In this document: piece after piece, positions 1-5,377 of the stretch
How the letters are laid out: each line of letters starts with the position of its first letter
How positions within the stretch are numbered: position 1 is the stretch's first letter
NCBI GenBank assembly: GCA_016929365.1
Contig: JAFGIZ010000053.1
Location: 1 to 7,066 of the forward strand
Direction of reading: 5' to 3'
Length of the DNA stretch: 7,066 nt
From: Lentisphaerota bacterium
GTDB lineage: Bacteria; Verrucomicrobiota; Kiritimatiellia; UBA8416; JAFGIZ01
The notes under the pieces: generated by a model
What the model was told of the DNA's origin: nothing
Database searches by the model: none
The model's input: the letters and a program-made list of their open reading frames with translations, nothing else
Position numbers and translations under genes: made by a program

Positions 1-1
1 A

Positions 2-59
2 CCGTTCGCGTCGCCGTTCGCGTTCACCGACCGGTCGACGCGAACGGCGACGCGAACGG
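2..59. repeat. Large perfect inverted repeat built from four 9-mers
   Basis: Positions 2-23 are the exact reverse complement of 38-59, giving a 22-bp perfect stem around a 14-nt spacer. Each arm holds two copies of one 9-mer: CGTTCGCGT at 3-11 and 15-23, and ACGCGAACG at 38-46 and 50-58. The copies are separated by CGC or GCG. The spacer contains its own 10-bp palindrome, CGACCGGTCG, at 28-37. In RNA this would be a very stable hairpin, so it could end transcription from a gene left of the window, although only a short A-rich stretch and no clear T tract follows it. It could also be a REP-like dispersed repeat. The structure is seen directly; the role is unknown. Confidence 0.85.
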
Positions 60-88
60 AAAACGATTGTTCAGTTCCTTCGAAAAAC

Positions 89-103
89 GTGAGCAACGCT
101 CAC
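89..103. repeat. Small hairpin
   Basis: GTGAGC at 89-94 pairs with GCTCAC at 98-103 across a 3-nt loop. There is no T tract after it on the plus strand. It may be part of an untranslated or repeat-derived region between the left-hand dyad and the ABC operon. No function can be assigned. Confidence 0.45.
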
Positions 104-111
104 AGGCCCGA

Positions 112-139
112 CTGAAACCTGAAACCCGACACCTGACAG
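112..139. repeat. Heptanucleotide tandem repeat, four units
   Basis: Four consecutive 7-nt units read CTGAAAC, CTGAAAC, CCGACAC and CTGACAG. The first two are identical and the other two differ from them at two positions each. This resembles the short tandemly repeated heptamers known from the intergenic DNA of some bacteria, such as the STRR repeats of cyanobacteria. That comparison is by form only, not by homology. It lies in non-coding DNA upstream of the ABC operon. Confidence 0.65.
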
Positions 140-162
140 CTGCGGCGACTCGTCGCCGCTGC
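139..162. repeat. GC-rich hairpin upstream of the ABC operon
   Basis: GCGGCGA at 142-148 pairs with TCGCCGC at 153-159 around a CTCG loop. After one T-T mismatch, two more pairs extend the stem to 139-162. It ends 17 nt before the candidate -35 box of the ABC operon and has no T tract, so it is weak evidence for a terminator. Confidence 0.45.
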
Positions 163-178
163 GGCCTGAATGCCCCCC

Positions 179-206
179 TTGCATTTCCCGGGAACACGGG
201 TACACT
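179..206 (+). promoter_or_regulatory. Candidate sigma-70 promoter of the ABC operon
   Basis: TTGCAT at 179-184 and TACACT at 201-206 are separated by 16 nt and match the -35 and -10 consensus at 3/6 and 4/6 positions. Transcription would begin around 212-214, only 2-4 nt before the ATG at 216, which would make the mRNA essentially leaderless. No Shine-Dalgarno sequence is visible before this ATG, which agrees with that reading. The promoter is inferred from motif and position only. Confidence 0.45.
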
Positions 207-215
207 ACCTGCATC

Positions 216-986
216 ATGCCAGCTGCCATCGAGATCCGCGATGTGACCGTGCGGTTCCCTTCGCGGCGCGGCAGCGTCACCGCCCTCGATGGTCTCACGC
301 TCTCCGTCGACAGCGGCCACGTCTTCGGATTTCTCGGTCCCAACGGGGCCGGCAAGACCACCACGATGCACGTCCTGCTCGGCTTCATCGGCGCCACCGC
401 CGGCACGGCCCGCGTGCTGGGCGACGATGTCCGCCGCATTCCGGCCCGGCGCCGGATCGGCTACCTGCCCGAACATCCGCAACTCTACCCGTTCCTCAGC
501 GCGCGCGAACTGCTCACCATGGCCGGACGCCTTTTCCGTATCGCACCCGCCGTCCTGCGCGCGCGTATTCCGGACCTCCTGCGCACCGTCGGACTCGAAG
601 ACGCGGCCGACCGCCGCATCGCGACCTACTCCCGCGGCATGCTGCAGCGCGCCGGCCTGGCCCAGGCTCTCGTCAACGACCCCGAGCTGGTCATCCTCGA
701 CGAACCGACCGGCGGCCTGGACCCCTTCGGACGCCTCGCGATCCGCGAAATCATCAATAGCCTGCGCGACCGCGGCAAAACCGTCTTCTTCTCCTCGCAC
801 GAGCTCTCCGAAGCCGAACTCGTCTGCGACGAACTCGCCATCCTCGCCGGGGGGCGCCTGGTCACCGCGGGCCGCGCGGACGCCCTCATTCCCAGGGGCG
901 AAAACCTCGAGCGCTTCTTCTATGACACCGTCAGCCGGGCCGCTTCCGGGCCGCCACCGGCCGCCGGGCGAAAGCCGCCAGGATAA
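216..986 (+). CDS. ABC transporter ATP-binding protein (ABC-2 type exporter)
   Basis: This 256-aa cytoplasmic ATPase should power the membrane protein encoded next to it. Visible motifs, in order: Walker A GPNGAGKT (residues 41-48); a Q-loop region YLPEHPQLYP (83-92) with Glu where Gln is classical, as is common in ABC-2 exporters; a degenerate signature YSRGM (138-142); Walker B LVILDEP (158-164); D-loop GLDP (167-170); and the H-loop histidine at 195 in SSHELSEAE. The last 17 or so residues are Pro/Ala/Arg-rich and poorly structured. The ATG at 216 is preferred because the first beta strand (IEIRDVTVRF) begins at residue 5, so no later start would keep the fold. No Shine-Dalgarno precedes it. 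The stop lies 5 nt before the permease start. The family call is secure; the substrate is unknown. Confidence 0.95.
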   Translation: MPAAIEIRDVTVRFPSRRGSVTALDGLTLSVDSGHVFGFLGPNGAGKTTTMHVLLGFIGATAGTARVLGDDVRRIPARRRIGYLPEHPQLYPFLSARELLTMAGRLFRIAPAVLRARIPDLLRTVGLEDAADRRIATYSRGMLQRAGLAQALVNDPELVILDEPTGGLDPFGRLAIREIINSLRDRGKTVFFSSHELSEAELVCDELAILAGGRLVTAGRADALIPRGENLERFFYDTVSRAASGPPPAAGRKPPG

Positions 987-991
987 ACACG

Positions 992-1777
992 ATGCTGCCC
1001 GCCTGTACCATCGCCCATACGCTCTGGCTCTCCGTCCTGCGAAGAAAGGACGCCTACGTGCTGCTGATCCTGCTCGCGGCCCTGCCGGCCGCGCTGGCCT
1101 CGCTCGACATCTTCGGCCTCGGCGGCGCCGTGCGATATGTCACGGATGTCGGGCTGCTCATGGCCTGGTTGTTCGGCTGGATCCTGGCCGTCATCGTCAG
1201 CACCCGCGAGCTGCCCGCCGAAGAACAGAACGGCACGATCTTCCCCCTTCTCGCCAAACCCGTTTCACGATGGGCCCTCGTGGCCGGAAAATGGCTCGGC
1301 GCCTGGCTGGCCGTTACCGCCGCCACGGTCTGCTTCTACCTGGTCATCGCGGGCATTACGCTGCTGCGCGGCGGGAGCCTGTCGCCCGCCGCCCTCCTGC
1401 AGGCCGTCGTGCTGCACGCCGCCGCCCTGGCCGTTCTCGCCGCCGCCGGCATCCTCTTCTCCACGCGCCTGCACGGCGATGCCGCGGCCACCCTTACGTT
1501 CGCACTGTCGGCGGCGTCGTTCCTCGTCGTGCCCCGCATCCCCGAGTTCCTGGCCCAGCGCACCGGCTGGTCCGCCGGTATCCTGCTGTTCCTCTATCAC
1601 CTCCTGCCCCACTTCGAGGTTTTTGACCTCCGTAAACGGCTCGTACACGATTACGGCCCGGCCGACGGCAGGACTGTCGCCCTGGTCGTCCTCTACGGCG
1701 CCGCCCTGGCCGGCCTCTTCCTGTGCCTGGCCTGGCTGGCCTACCGCAACAAGCGCTTCGAACGGGGGCGGGCATGA
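992..1777 (+). CDS. ABC-2 type transporter permease
   Basis: This is a 261-aa integral inner-membrane protein with about six hydrophobic segments, roughly at residues 21-38, 53-70, 102-125, 133-156, 165-182 and 228-250. Between the second and third lies a motif typical of this permease family: acidic/polar residues, then NGTIFPLLAKPVSRWALVAG (80-99) and K100 (family style E-x-x-x-GT-x-x-LL-x-KPVSR-x-x-x-GK). Another family-like stretch, HLLPHFEVFDLR (203-214), sits before the last helix. An AGGA Shine-Dalgarno at 980-983 lies 8 nt before the ATG. The stop codon overlaps the start of the next gene (ATGA). It should pair with the upstream ATPase as a dimeric exporter, or remodel the envelope. 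The substrate cannot be read from the sequence. Confidence 0.92.
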   Translation: MLPACTIAHTLWLSVLRRKDAYVLLILLAALPAALASLDIFGLGGAVRYVTDVGLLMAWLFGWILAVIVSTRELPAEEQNGTIFPLLAKPVSRWALVAGKWLGAWLAVTAATVCFYLVIAGITLLRGGSLSPAALLQAVVLHAAALAVLAAAGILFSTRLHGDAAATLTFALSAASFLVVPRIPEFLAQRTGWSAGILLFLYHLLPHFEVFDLRKRLVHDYGPADGRTVALVVLYGAALAGLFLCLAWLAYRNKRFERGRA

Positions 1778-2655
1778 GCCGCCCCGGCACCTCCCGGCTT
1801 CCACCCCGCGCCCGGCGGCGGCTCGTTGCCTGGACCGCGCCCCTGCTCTGCGCCGGCGCCGCGTTTACCCTCTCCTGCCGCCTGGCCGTCCTGGCCCCCC
1901 CGCCCGCCGGGGACACCTCGCTCGCGCGACAGCTCCTCGGCGAAGGCCGCACGGCGCTCAGCAGCCATTTCTTCCGCACCGCGGACCTCTACTTTCACCG
2001 CGGCGTCGCACACATGCACGACCGCGCGTTCACGAACGACCCGTTTCAGCGGGTCGCCGCCGAAATTTCACCCCGCCGGCACGTGCACACACACGGACAA
2101 TCCGTCGCGGAAATCATGCCCTGGCTCGAGTTCGCCACACGCGCCGACCCCCACAACGTCGAGGCCTACCTCGTGGCCGCCTTCTGGCTGGCCGGCGAGG
2201 TGCGCCGCCCGGACGCGGCCCTGCGCGTGCTCCGCGAAGCCCAGGCCCATAACCCGCGCGATTACCGGATCCAGGTCGAGAAAGGCCGCTTGTTCCTGCA
2301 CCAGGGCCTGCGGCAACAGGCCGCCGACGCTTTCGATGCGGCCCTGGCCTTCTGGCCCGGCGACGCCGACCCCGAAAGCCGCGGCGCGCGCCACGATAAA
2401 GCGGAGATGCTCCTGTACCGGGCGCTGCTCTACGAAACCGAAGGCCGGATCGACCGCGCCGCCCAGACACTCGAAGCGCTCCTGCGCCTGCGGCCCGGCG
2501 CCGGCGGCATCGCCGAACGCCTCGCCGCCCTGCGCGCCGGCACGGCGCCGGAAGGCTTGGCTTCGGAAAAGCTGTCTGCTATGCTGCAGGCAAACCGTGA
2601 GGAACGCCTCGCCTGTCCGCGCGAAGACAAGGAACATCCGCATCATCCGCACTGA
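1774..2655 (+). CDS. Membrane-anchored TPR protein of unknown function
   Basis: The 293-aa product starts at the ATG at 1774, which overlaps the permease stop as ATGA; a G-rich stretch at 1764-1772 may serve as a weak ribosome binding site. An in-frame ATG at 1723 lies inside the permease gene and is unlikely. The N-terminus is Arg-rich (residues 8-16), followed by one hydrophobic segment (about 17-41), which suggests a single anchor with the rest outside the cytoplasm. Residues 102-140 hold an unusual His-rich stretch (HVHTHG, then EIMPWLEFATRADPHNVEAY). TPR-like helical pairs follow at about 129-162, 163-196 and 210-243, with the usual aromatic, Gly and Ala spacing. The C-terminus ends HPHHPH. 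TPRs bind proteins, so it may couple the ABC transporter to a partner. I do not recognise a named family. Confidence 0.85.
   Translation: MSRPGTSRLPPRARRRLVAWTAPLLCAGAAFTLSCRLAVLAPPPAGDTSLARQLLGEGRTALSSHFFRTADLYFHRGVAHMHDRAFTNDPFQRVAAEISPRRHVHTHGQSVAEIMPWLEFATRADPHNVEAYLVAAFWLAGEVRRPDAALRVLREAQAHNPRDYRIQVEKGRLFLHQGLRQQAADAFDAALAFWPGDADPESRGARHDKAEMLLYRALLYETEGRIDRAAQTLEALLRLRPGAGGIAERLAALRAGTAPEGLASEKLSAMLQANREERLACPREDKEHPHHPH
2557..2585 (+). promoter_or_regulatory. Possible internal promoter before the ExeA-like gene
   Basis: TTGGCT at 2557-2562 and TATGCT at 2580-2585 are 17 nt apart and each match the sigma-70 consensus at 4/6 positions. They lie inside the 3' end of the TPR gene, 79 nt upstream of the ExeA-like ATG. 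The local base composition is less GC-rich than the surrounding coding sequence. This could give the ExeA/GspB pair expression independent of the ABC genes. The evidence is motif-only. Confidence 0.35.
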
Positions 2656-2664
2656 TACGCCGAC

Positions 2665-3477
2665 ATGTACCTGAACTTCTATAATCTCAAGGAATTCCCC
2701 TTCAACATTACCCCGGATCCCCGCTTTATCTATTTTACGTCCCACCACAAGGAAGCCTACGACCACGTGATGTACGGCATCCTTTCCCGCAAGGGGTTCA
2801 TTGAACTGACCGGCGAAGTCGGATCCGGCAAGACCACGCTCTGCCGCGCCGCACTCGCGGCCCTGGCGAAGGAGAACGTGGAGACGGCGCTGATTCTGAA
2901 CCCCAGCCTCACCGAGACCCAGCTCCTGCGGGCTATACTCAACGATTTCGGACTGGACGTGCGGGGCCGCGACCGCCTGGCGTATATCGAAACGCTCAAC
3001 GCCTTTCTGCTCAAGCGGAACCGCGAAGGCACGAACGTAGCCCTTTTTATCGACGAGGCCCAGGATCTCTCCTCCCAGGTCATGGAACAGATCCGCCTCC
3101 TCTCCAACCTGGAAACCGATCAGAACAAGCTGATCCAGATGGTCATCTGCGGGCAGCCGGAACTCAAGGAGCGCCTCGCGCGCCCCGAACTGCGCCAGCT
3201 GCGCCAACGCATTACCGTGCGCTACCATATCGAGCCCCTGTCCCGGGAAGAAACCGCCATGTATATCAAACACCGTCTCTGGGTCGCCGGATCGGACGGC
3301 AGCGTCAGCTTCGACGCGTCGGCCGTCCAGCAGGTGTACCGTTTTTCCAAGGGCTGCCCGCGCATGATCAATGCGGTGTGCGACAACGCCTTGCTGGCCG
3401 GCTACGTGGCCGGTTCACGTCGTATCGACGGCCGCTGCGTCAAACGGGCCGTTCAACAGTTGGAGGGCAACACATGA
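2665..3477 (+). CDS. ExeA/GspA-like AAA ATPase
   Basis: The 270-aa protein opens with the typical MYLNFYNLKEFPFNITPDPR segment of ExeA/GspA-type ATPases. It carries Walker A GEVGSGKT (residues 50-57), Walker B ALFIDEAQ (126-133), a sensor-1-like LLSNLET (145-151), a conserved Arg-rich LRQLRQRI (176-183) and a sensor-2-like GCPRMIN (230-236). In Aeromonas, ExeA works with ExeB to place the secretin ExeD through peptidoglycan. Classical ExeA continues with a membrane segment and a periplasmic peptidoglycan-binding domain; both are absent here, so this is the short, cytoplasmic form. The start is 9 nt after the TPR stop with no clear Shine-Dalgarno. The stop overlaps the GspB-like start. Related ATPases also occur in transposition (TniB-like) and exopolysaccharide loci, but the GspB-like neighbour favours a secretion or pilus role. 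Confidence 0.9.
   Translation: MYLNFYNLKEFPFNITPDPRFIYFTSHHKEAYDHVMYGILSRKGFIELTGEVGSGKTTLCRAALAALAKENVETALILNPSLTETQLLRAILNDFGLDVRGRDRLAYIETLNAFLLKRNREGTNVALFIDEAQDLSSQVMEQIRLLSNLETDQNKLIQMVICGQPELKERLARPELRQLRQRITVRYHIEPLSREETAMYIKHRLWVAGSDGSVSFDASAVQQVYRFSKGCPRMINAVCDNALLAGYVAGSRRIDGRCVKRAVQQLEGNT
3462..3466 (+). promoter_or_regulatory. Strong ribosome binding site fixing the GspB-like start
   Basis: GGAGG lies 7 nt before the ATG at 3474. The open frame extends upstream to an ATG at 3378 inside the ExeA-like gene. This site, together with the family N-terminus MSLIQEALQR, shows that 3474 is the real start. Confidence 0.8.
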
Positions 3478-4307
3478 GCCTCATTCAGGAAGCACTGCAA
3501 CGCCAGAAGGACGAGGATAACGGCATACCCGGAGCCGACGAACCCGTTCCCTCCTCCCGTATCCCGCCGCGCGACACACCGCCGCCCCCTCCGCCCCCCG
3601 CGCACACGCCTCCGGTTCCCGAAACCCCGCCCGCCGAAGACGCCGCGCCCCCGTCGCCCGGCGACGCCGAGCCGCCCGCGCAACCGCCGGAGCCAACCCC
3701 CGAACCGCCCGCCCGAGGCCGGACCTGGCCCACCCTGATCGCCATTCTGCTCATCATTCTGATCCTCGCCGTGGGCGCCGTCTGGATGCTCTACTACGCC
3801 CTCAAAACGCTGCACCAGGGACGCCGGGCCGAACGCACCCCCGACCGCCCGGCCGCCGCCGCCCCGGCCGCCCCTTCACCCGCAGATCCCGCGGCCGCCG
3901 CACCGGAGCCTGCCGCCGCCGCCCCCGCGCCACCCGCGCCCGCCGCGCCGGCGCCCGCCGCCCAGCCGGCCACGGACTCCGCAGCCGTACCCGCACCCGA
4001 AGCGCCGCCGGCCGCCGTAACATCGAAGCCCGTCACCGAATCCACTCCCCCCGCTCCTGACGCCGCGGCGCCCGCCGCCCTGGCCCGCCCGGAGCCGCCT
4101 GCCCCCCGCGCCGTGGTGTGGCCGGCCCTGACCCTCAAGGGCGTGATTGGACGGGGCGATACCGGCTCCGCAATCCTTAACGACAAAATCGTCGGCGTCG
4201 GCGATTCCATCGAGAGCGTGCGCATTATCGCAATCCATGAACACGCCGTTGAGCTCGAATACCAGGGCGATACACGCGTCCTGAAGGTCGGCAATATCCT
4301 CCAGTAA
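3474..4307 (+). CDS. GspB-like membrane protein (ExeB type)
   Basis: This 277-aa protein begins MSLIQEALQRQKDE, the short amphipathic N-terminal motif typical of GspB/ExeB proteins (compare MSxIxEALxK). About 70 Pro-rich residues follow, including seven prolines in a row at 36-42. A single transmembrane helix lies at about 86-108 (TLIAILLIILILAVGAVWML). A very long Ala/Pro linker spans about 125-212. The compact C-terminal domain (215-277) reads LKGVIGRGDTGSAILNDKIV followed by GVGDSIESVRII, and ends in a YQGDTRVLKVGNIL strand pattern, matching the periplasmic T2SSB/GspB-type domain. It should sit in the inner membrane, with the C-domain reaching the secretin or cell wall. It pairs with the overlapping ExeA-like gene. 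The polyproline run probably needs EF-P for efficient translation. Confidence 0.85.
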   Translation: MSLIQEALQRQKDEDNGIPGADEPVPSSRIPPRDTPPPPPPPAHTPPVPETPPAEDAAPPSPGDAEPPAQPPEPTPEPPARGRTWPTLIAILLIILILAVGAVWMLYYALKTLHQGRRAERTPDRPAAAAPAAPSPADPAAAAPEPAAAAPAPPAPAAPAPAAQPATDSAAVPAPEAPPAAVTSKPVTESTPPAPDAAAPAALARPEPPAPRAVVWPALTLKGVIGRGDTGSAILNDKIVGVGDSIESVRIIAIHEHAVELEYQGDTRVLKVGNILQ

Positions 4308-4342
4308 CCCCCTCGTGCGGCTCGGACGGGCATTCCCCAGAA

Positions 4343-4360
4343 CCGGCCGCCCGGCGCCGG
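4343..4360. terminator. Weak GC hairpin in the convergent gap
   Basis: The 56-nt gap between the convergent GspB-like and MshEN-like genes holds CCGGC (4343-4347) pairing with GCCGG (4356-4360), with an alternative palindrome CCGGCGCCGG at 4351-4360. No T tract follows on either strand. The position suits a shared terminator for both operons, but the sequence evidence is weak. Confidence 0.25.
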
Positions 4361-4363
4361 ACC

Positions 4364-5260
4364 CTATTCGCCCTGCTCCAGGTTGTGCTCCTCGATCAGC
4401 GTCCCGACCCGCTCCAGGGCCTGATCGAATTCGGAGGGAAGGGCGAGGAAAAAATGGCAGCGCTTCCCCACAAGCGTCTCCAGGTCCGCACGTAACCCGG
4501 CGTCGTACGGATTCATCAGCACCACCAGGGCGTCATCACCCAGAAGCTCGAAAACGAGCGCGCCGCAGCGCACCGTCACGTCCTGCGGCAACAGCGTCAC
4601 GATGGCGTACTGCAGGTCGAACCCGCTGAGCGCCACCACGGCGGTCCCGTGCTCCCTCGCGCAATACGCCAGCACCCGGTCCAGGCTCTTCGAACCCCGG
4701 GCTTCCAGGACGTGCAGCACCGACACCGTGGCGGTATCCCCGCCGACCGACATTTCCGTCAGATCCTGGACTACCTTCGCGTATTCCGACTCGGACAACT
4801 CGCCCGCCTCCATGAGTTCCCACGCAAAGGAAATCGCCTCGGCCATGTTGAAGCCCCCGCGCCGCAGACGCGCCAGGATCTCCTCCCGCCCGGGCTGCGC
4901 GGCCGTTCCCGATTCCGGCGCCGCCCCCCCGCCCCCGCCCGCGCCCAGCGCGTCGAGACGCGCCACCAGCGCAGCCACGCGCTCGTCGCCGCCCTCCAGG
5001 GGCCGCAACCGCCCCGCCAGCTCCCCGGCCGCCGCCGCATCGCCCCCGCCGACAACGACGTCCGCCAGGCGGATGAGGTAGTCCCGCGCGCGCGCGTGAT
5101 CCCCGATCTGCGCGTAGGCCCCCGCCAACGCCTCCAGCGACGTCCGGTCCTCCGGCATGGCCTCGAGAATCTGCTCGAACGCGGAAATCGCATTCCAGAC
5201 CTCCGCCTCCATCCGCGCCGTCCGGCCCGCGCTGTCCGACTCTTTCGCTTCGTTTGCCAT
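4364..5260 (-). CDS. TPR-like protein with stand-alone MshEN/T2SSE_N-type domain
   Basis: The 298-aa product has no signal peptide or membrane segment. Residues 15-70 look like helical TPR pairs (AISAFEQILEAMPEDRTSLE, AYAQIGDHARARDYL). A Gly-rich linker follows at 105-123. Residues 126-290 align almost without gaps to the N-terminal domain of the PilB/GspE-type protein encoded divergently next door. For example, LLPQDVTVRCGALVF here matches MIPRETMSKRMAIPI there, and VLMNPYDAGLRADLETL matches VALGDPFDLVALDELSTI. No Walker motif or ATPase domain follows. MshEN domains in pilus and secretion ATPases can bind cyclic di-GMP, but the canonical RLG motifs are not evident here. GGAGG, 6 nt before the ATG at 5260, fixes this start over an upstream ATG at 5314. 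It may be an adaptor or regulator of the pilus/secretion motor (inference). Confidence 0.8.
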   Translation of the reverse strand: MANEAKESDSAGRTARMEAEVWNAISAFEQILEAMPEDRTSLEALAGAYAQIGDHARARDYLIRLADVVVGGGDAAAAGELAGRLRPLEGGDERVAALVARLDALGAGGGGGAAPESGTAAQPGREEILARLRRGGFNMAEAISFAWELMEAGELSESEYAKVVQDLTEMSVGGDTATVSVLHVLEARGSKSLDRVLAYCAREHGTAVVALSGFDLQYAIVTLLPQDVTVRCGALVFELLGDDALVVLMNPYDAGLRADLETLVGKRCHFFLALPSEFDQALERVGTLIEEHNLEQGE

Positions 5261-5285
5261 GTAACGCCTCCCGCGCCAGGCCCAC

Positions 5286-5314
5286 ACTCTACGCCGCGGC
5301 CCGCGACATTGCAA
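5286..5314 (-). promoter_or_regulatory. Candidate sigma-70 promoter of the MshEN-like gene
   Basis: Read on the minus strand, TTGCAA (5314-5309) and TAGAGT (5291-5286) are separated by exactly 17 nt and each match the consensus at 4/6 positions. Transcription would start near 5279, giving a leader of about 19 nt that contains the GGAGG ribosome binding site. This promoter lies back to back with the sigma-54 promoter of the ATPase gene. Confidence 0.5.
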
Positions 5315-5325
5315 TTATTCAATTG
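5312..5325. repeat. AT-rich inverted repeat in the divergent promoter region
   Basis: CAATT (5312-5316), an ATTC spacer and AATTG (5321-5325) form a 14-bp dyad in an otherwise GC-rich region. It overlaps the minus-strand -35 box and touches the sigma-54 -24 element, so a protein bound here could affect both promoters. An operator role is inferred from position only. Confidence 0.4.
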
Positions 5326-5339
5326 GCACTCCGCTTGCA
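5323..5339 (+). promoter_or_regulatory. Sigma-54 (-24/-12) promoter of the PilB/GspE-type gene
   Basis: TTGGCACTCCGCTTGCA matches the sigma-54 consensus TGGCAC-N5-TTGCW at every core position. GG at 5325-5326 and GC at 5337-5338 are separated by exactly 10 nt, as RpoN promoters require. Transcription would start near 5350, giving a leader of about 28 nt with a TGAGGA ribosome binding site. Such promoters need an AAA+ enhancer-binding activator (for example the PilR/NtrC family), whose site would probably lie upstream, over the 5' end of the divergent gene. Confidence 0.75.
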
Positions 5340-5377
5340 GTGTGAGAGAATGCAACGTCTGTACATGAGGACTCGAC

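Noticed and set aside
1..162. CRISPR-like array
   Set aside because: The repeats are short and either nested palindromes or direct heptamers without regularly sized unique spacers, and no cas genes are present.
24..800. Long minus-strand open frame opposite the ABC ATPase
   Set aside because: Its composition is that of a GC-rich antisense shadow. The plus strand encodes a complete ABC ATPase with all motifs.
1865..1880. Lipobox-like TLSC in the TPR protein N-terminus
   Set aside because: The -3 position is Thr rather than Leu/Val/Ile, and hydrophobic residues continue after the Cys, so a simple membrane anchor is likelier than a lipoprotein signal.
2068..3273. 401-codon minus-strand open frame across the TPR and ExeA-like genes
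   Set aside because: It is antisense to two clear genes, spans their junction and shows no recognisable domain.
2665..3477. Transposition ATPase (TniB/IstB-like) marking a mobile element
   Set aside because: The ExeA-type N-terminus and the overlapping GspB-like gene fit a secretion or pilus role, and no transposase or terminal repeats are seen.
3840..4110. Frameshift or non-coding segment within the Ala/Pro-rich stretch
   Set aside because: The frame is continuous into a well-formed C-terminal domain, and long Ala/Pro linkers are normal for GspB-type proteins.
5323..5351. Sigma-70 promoter TTGGCA-N17-GAGAAT in front of the ATPase gene
   Set aside because: The -35-like box is the same sequence as the sigma-54 -24 element, and the -10 match is only 4/6. 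The sigma-54 reading explains more conserved positions with exact spacing, so I kept that one, though dual use is possible.
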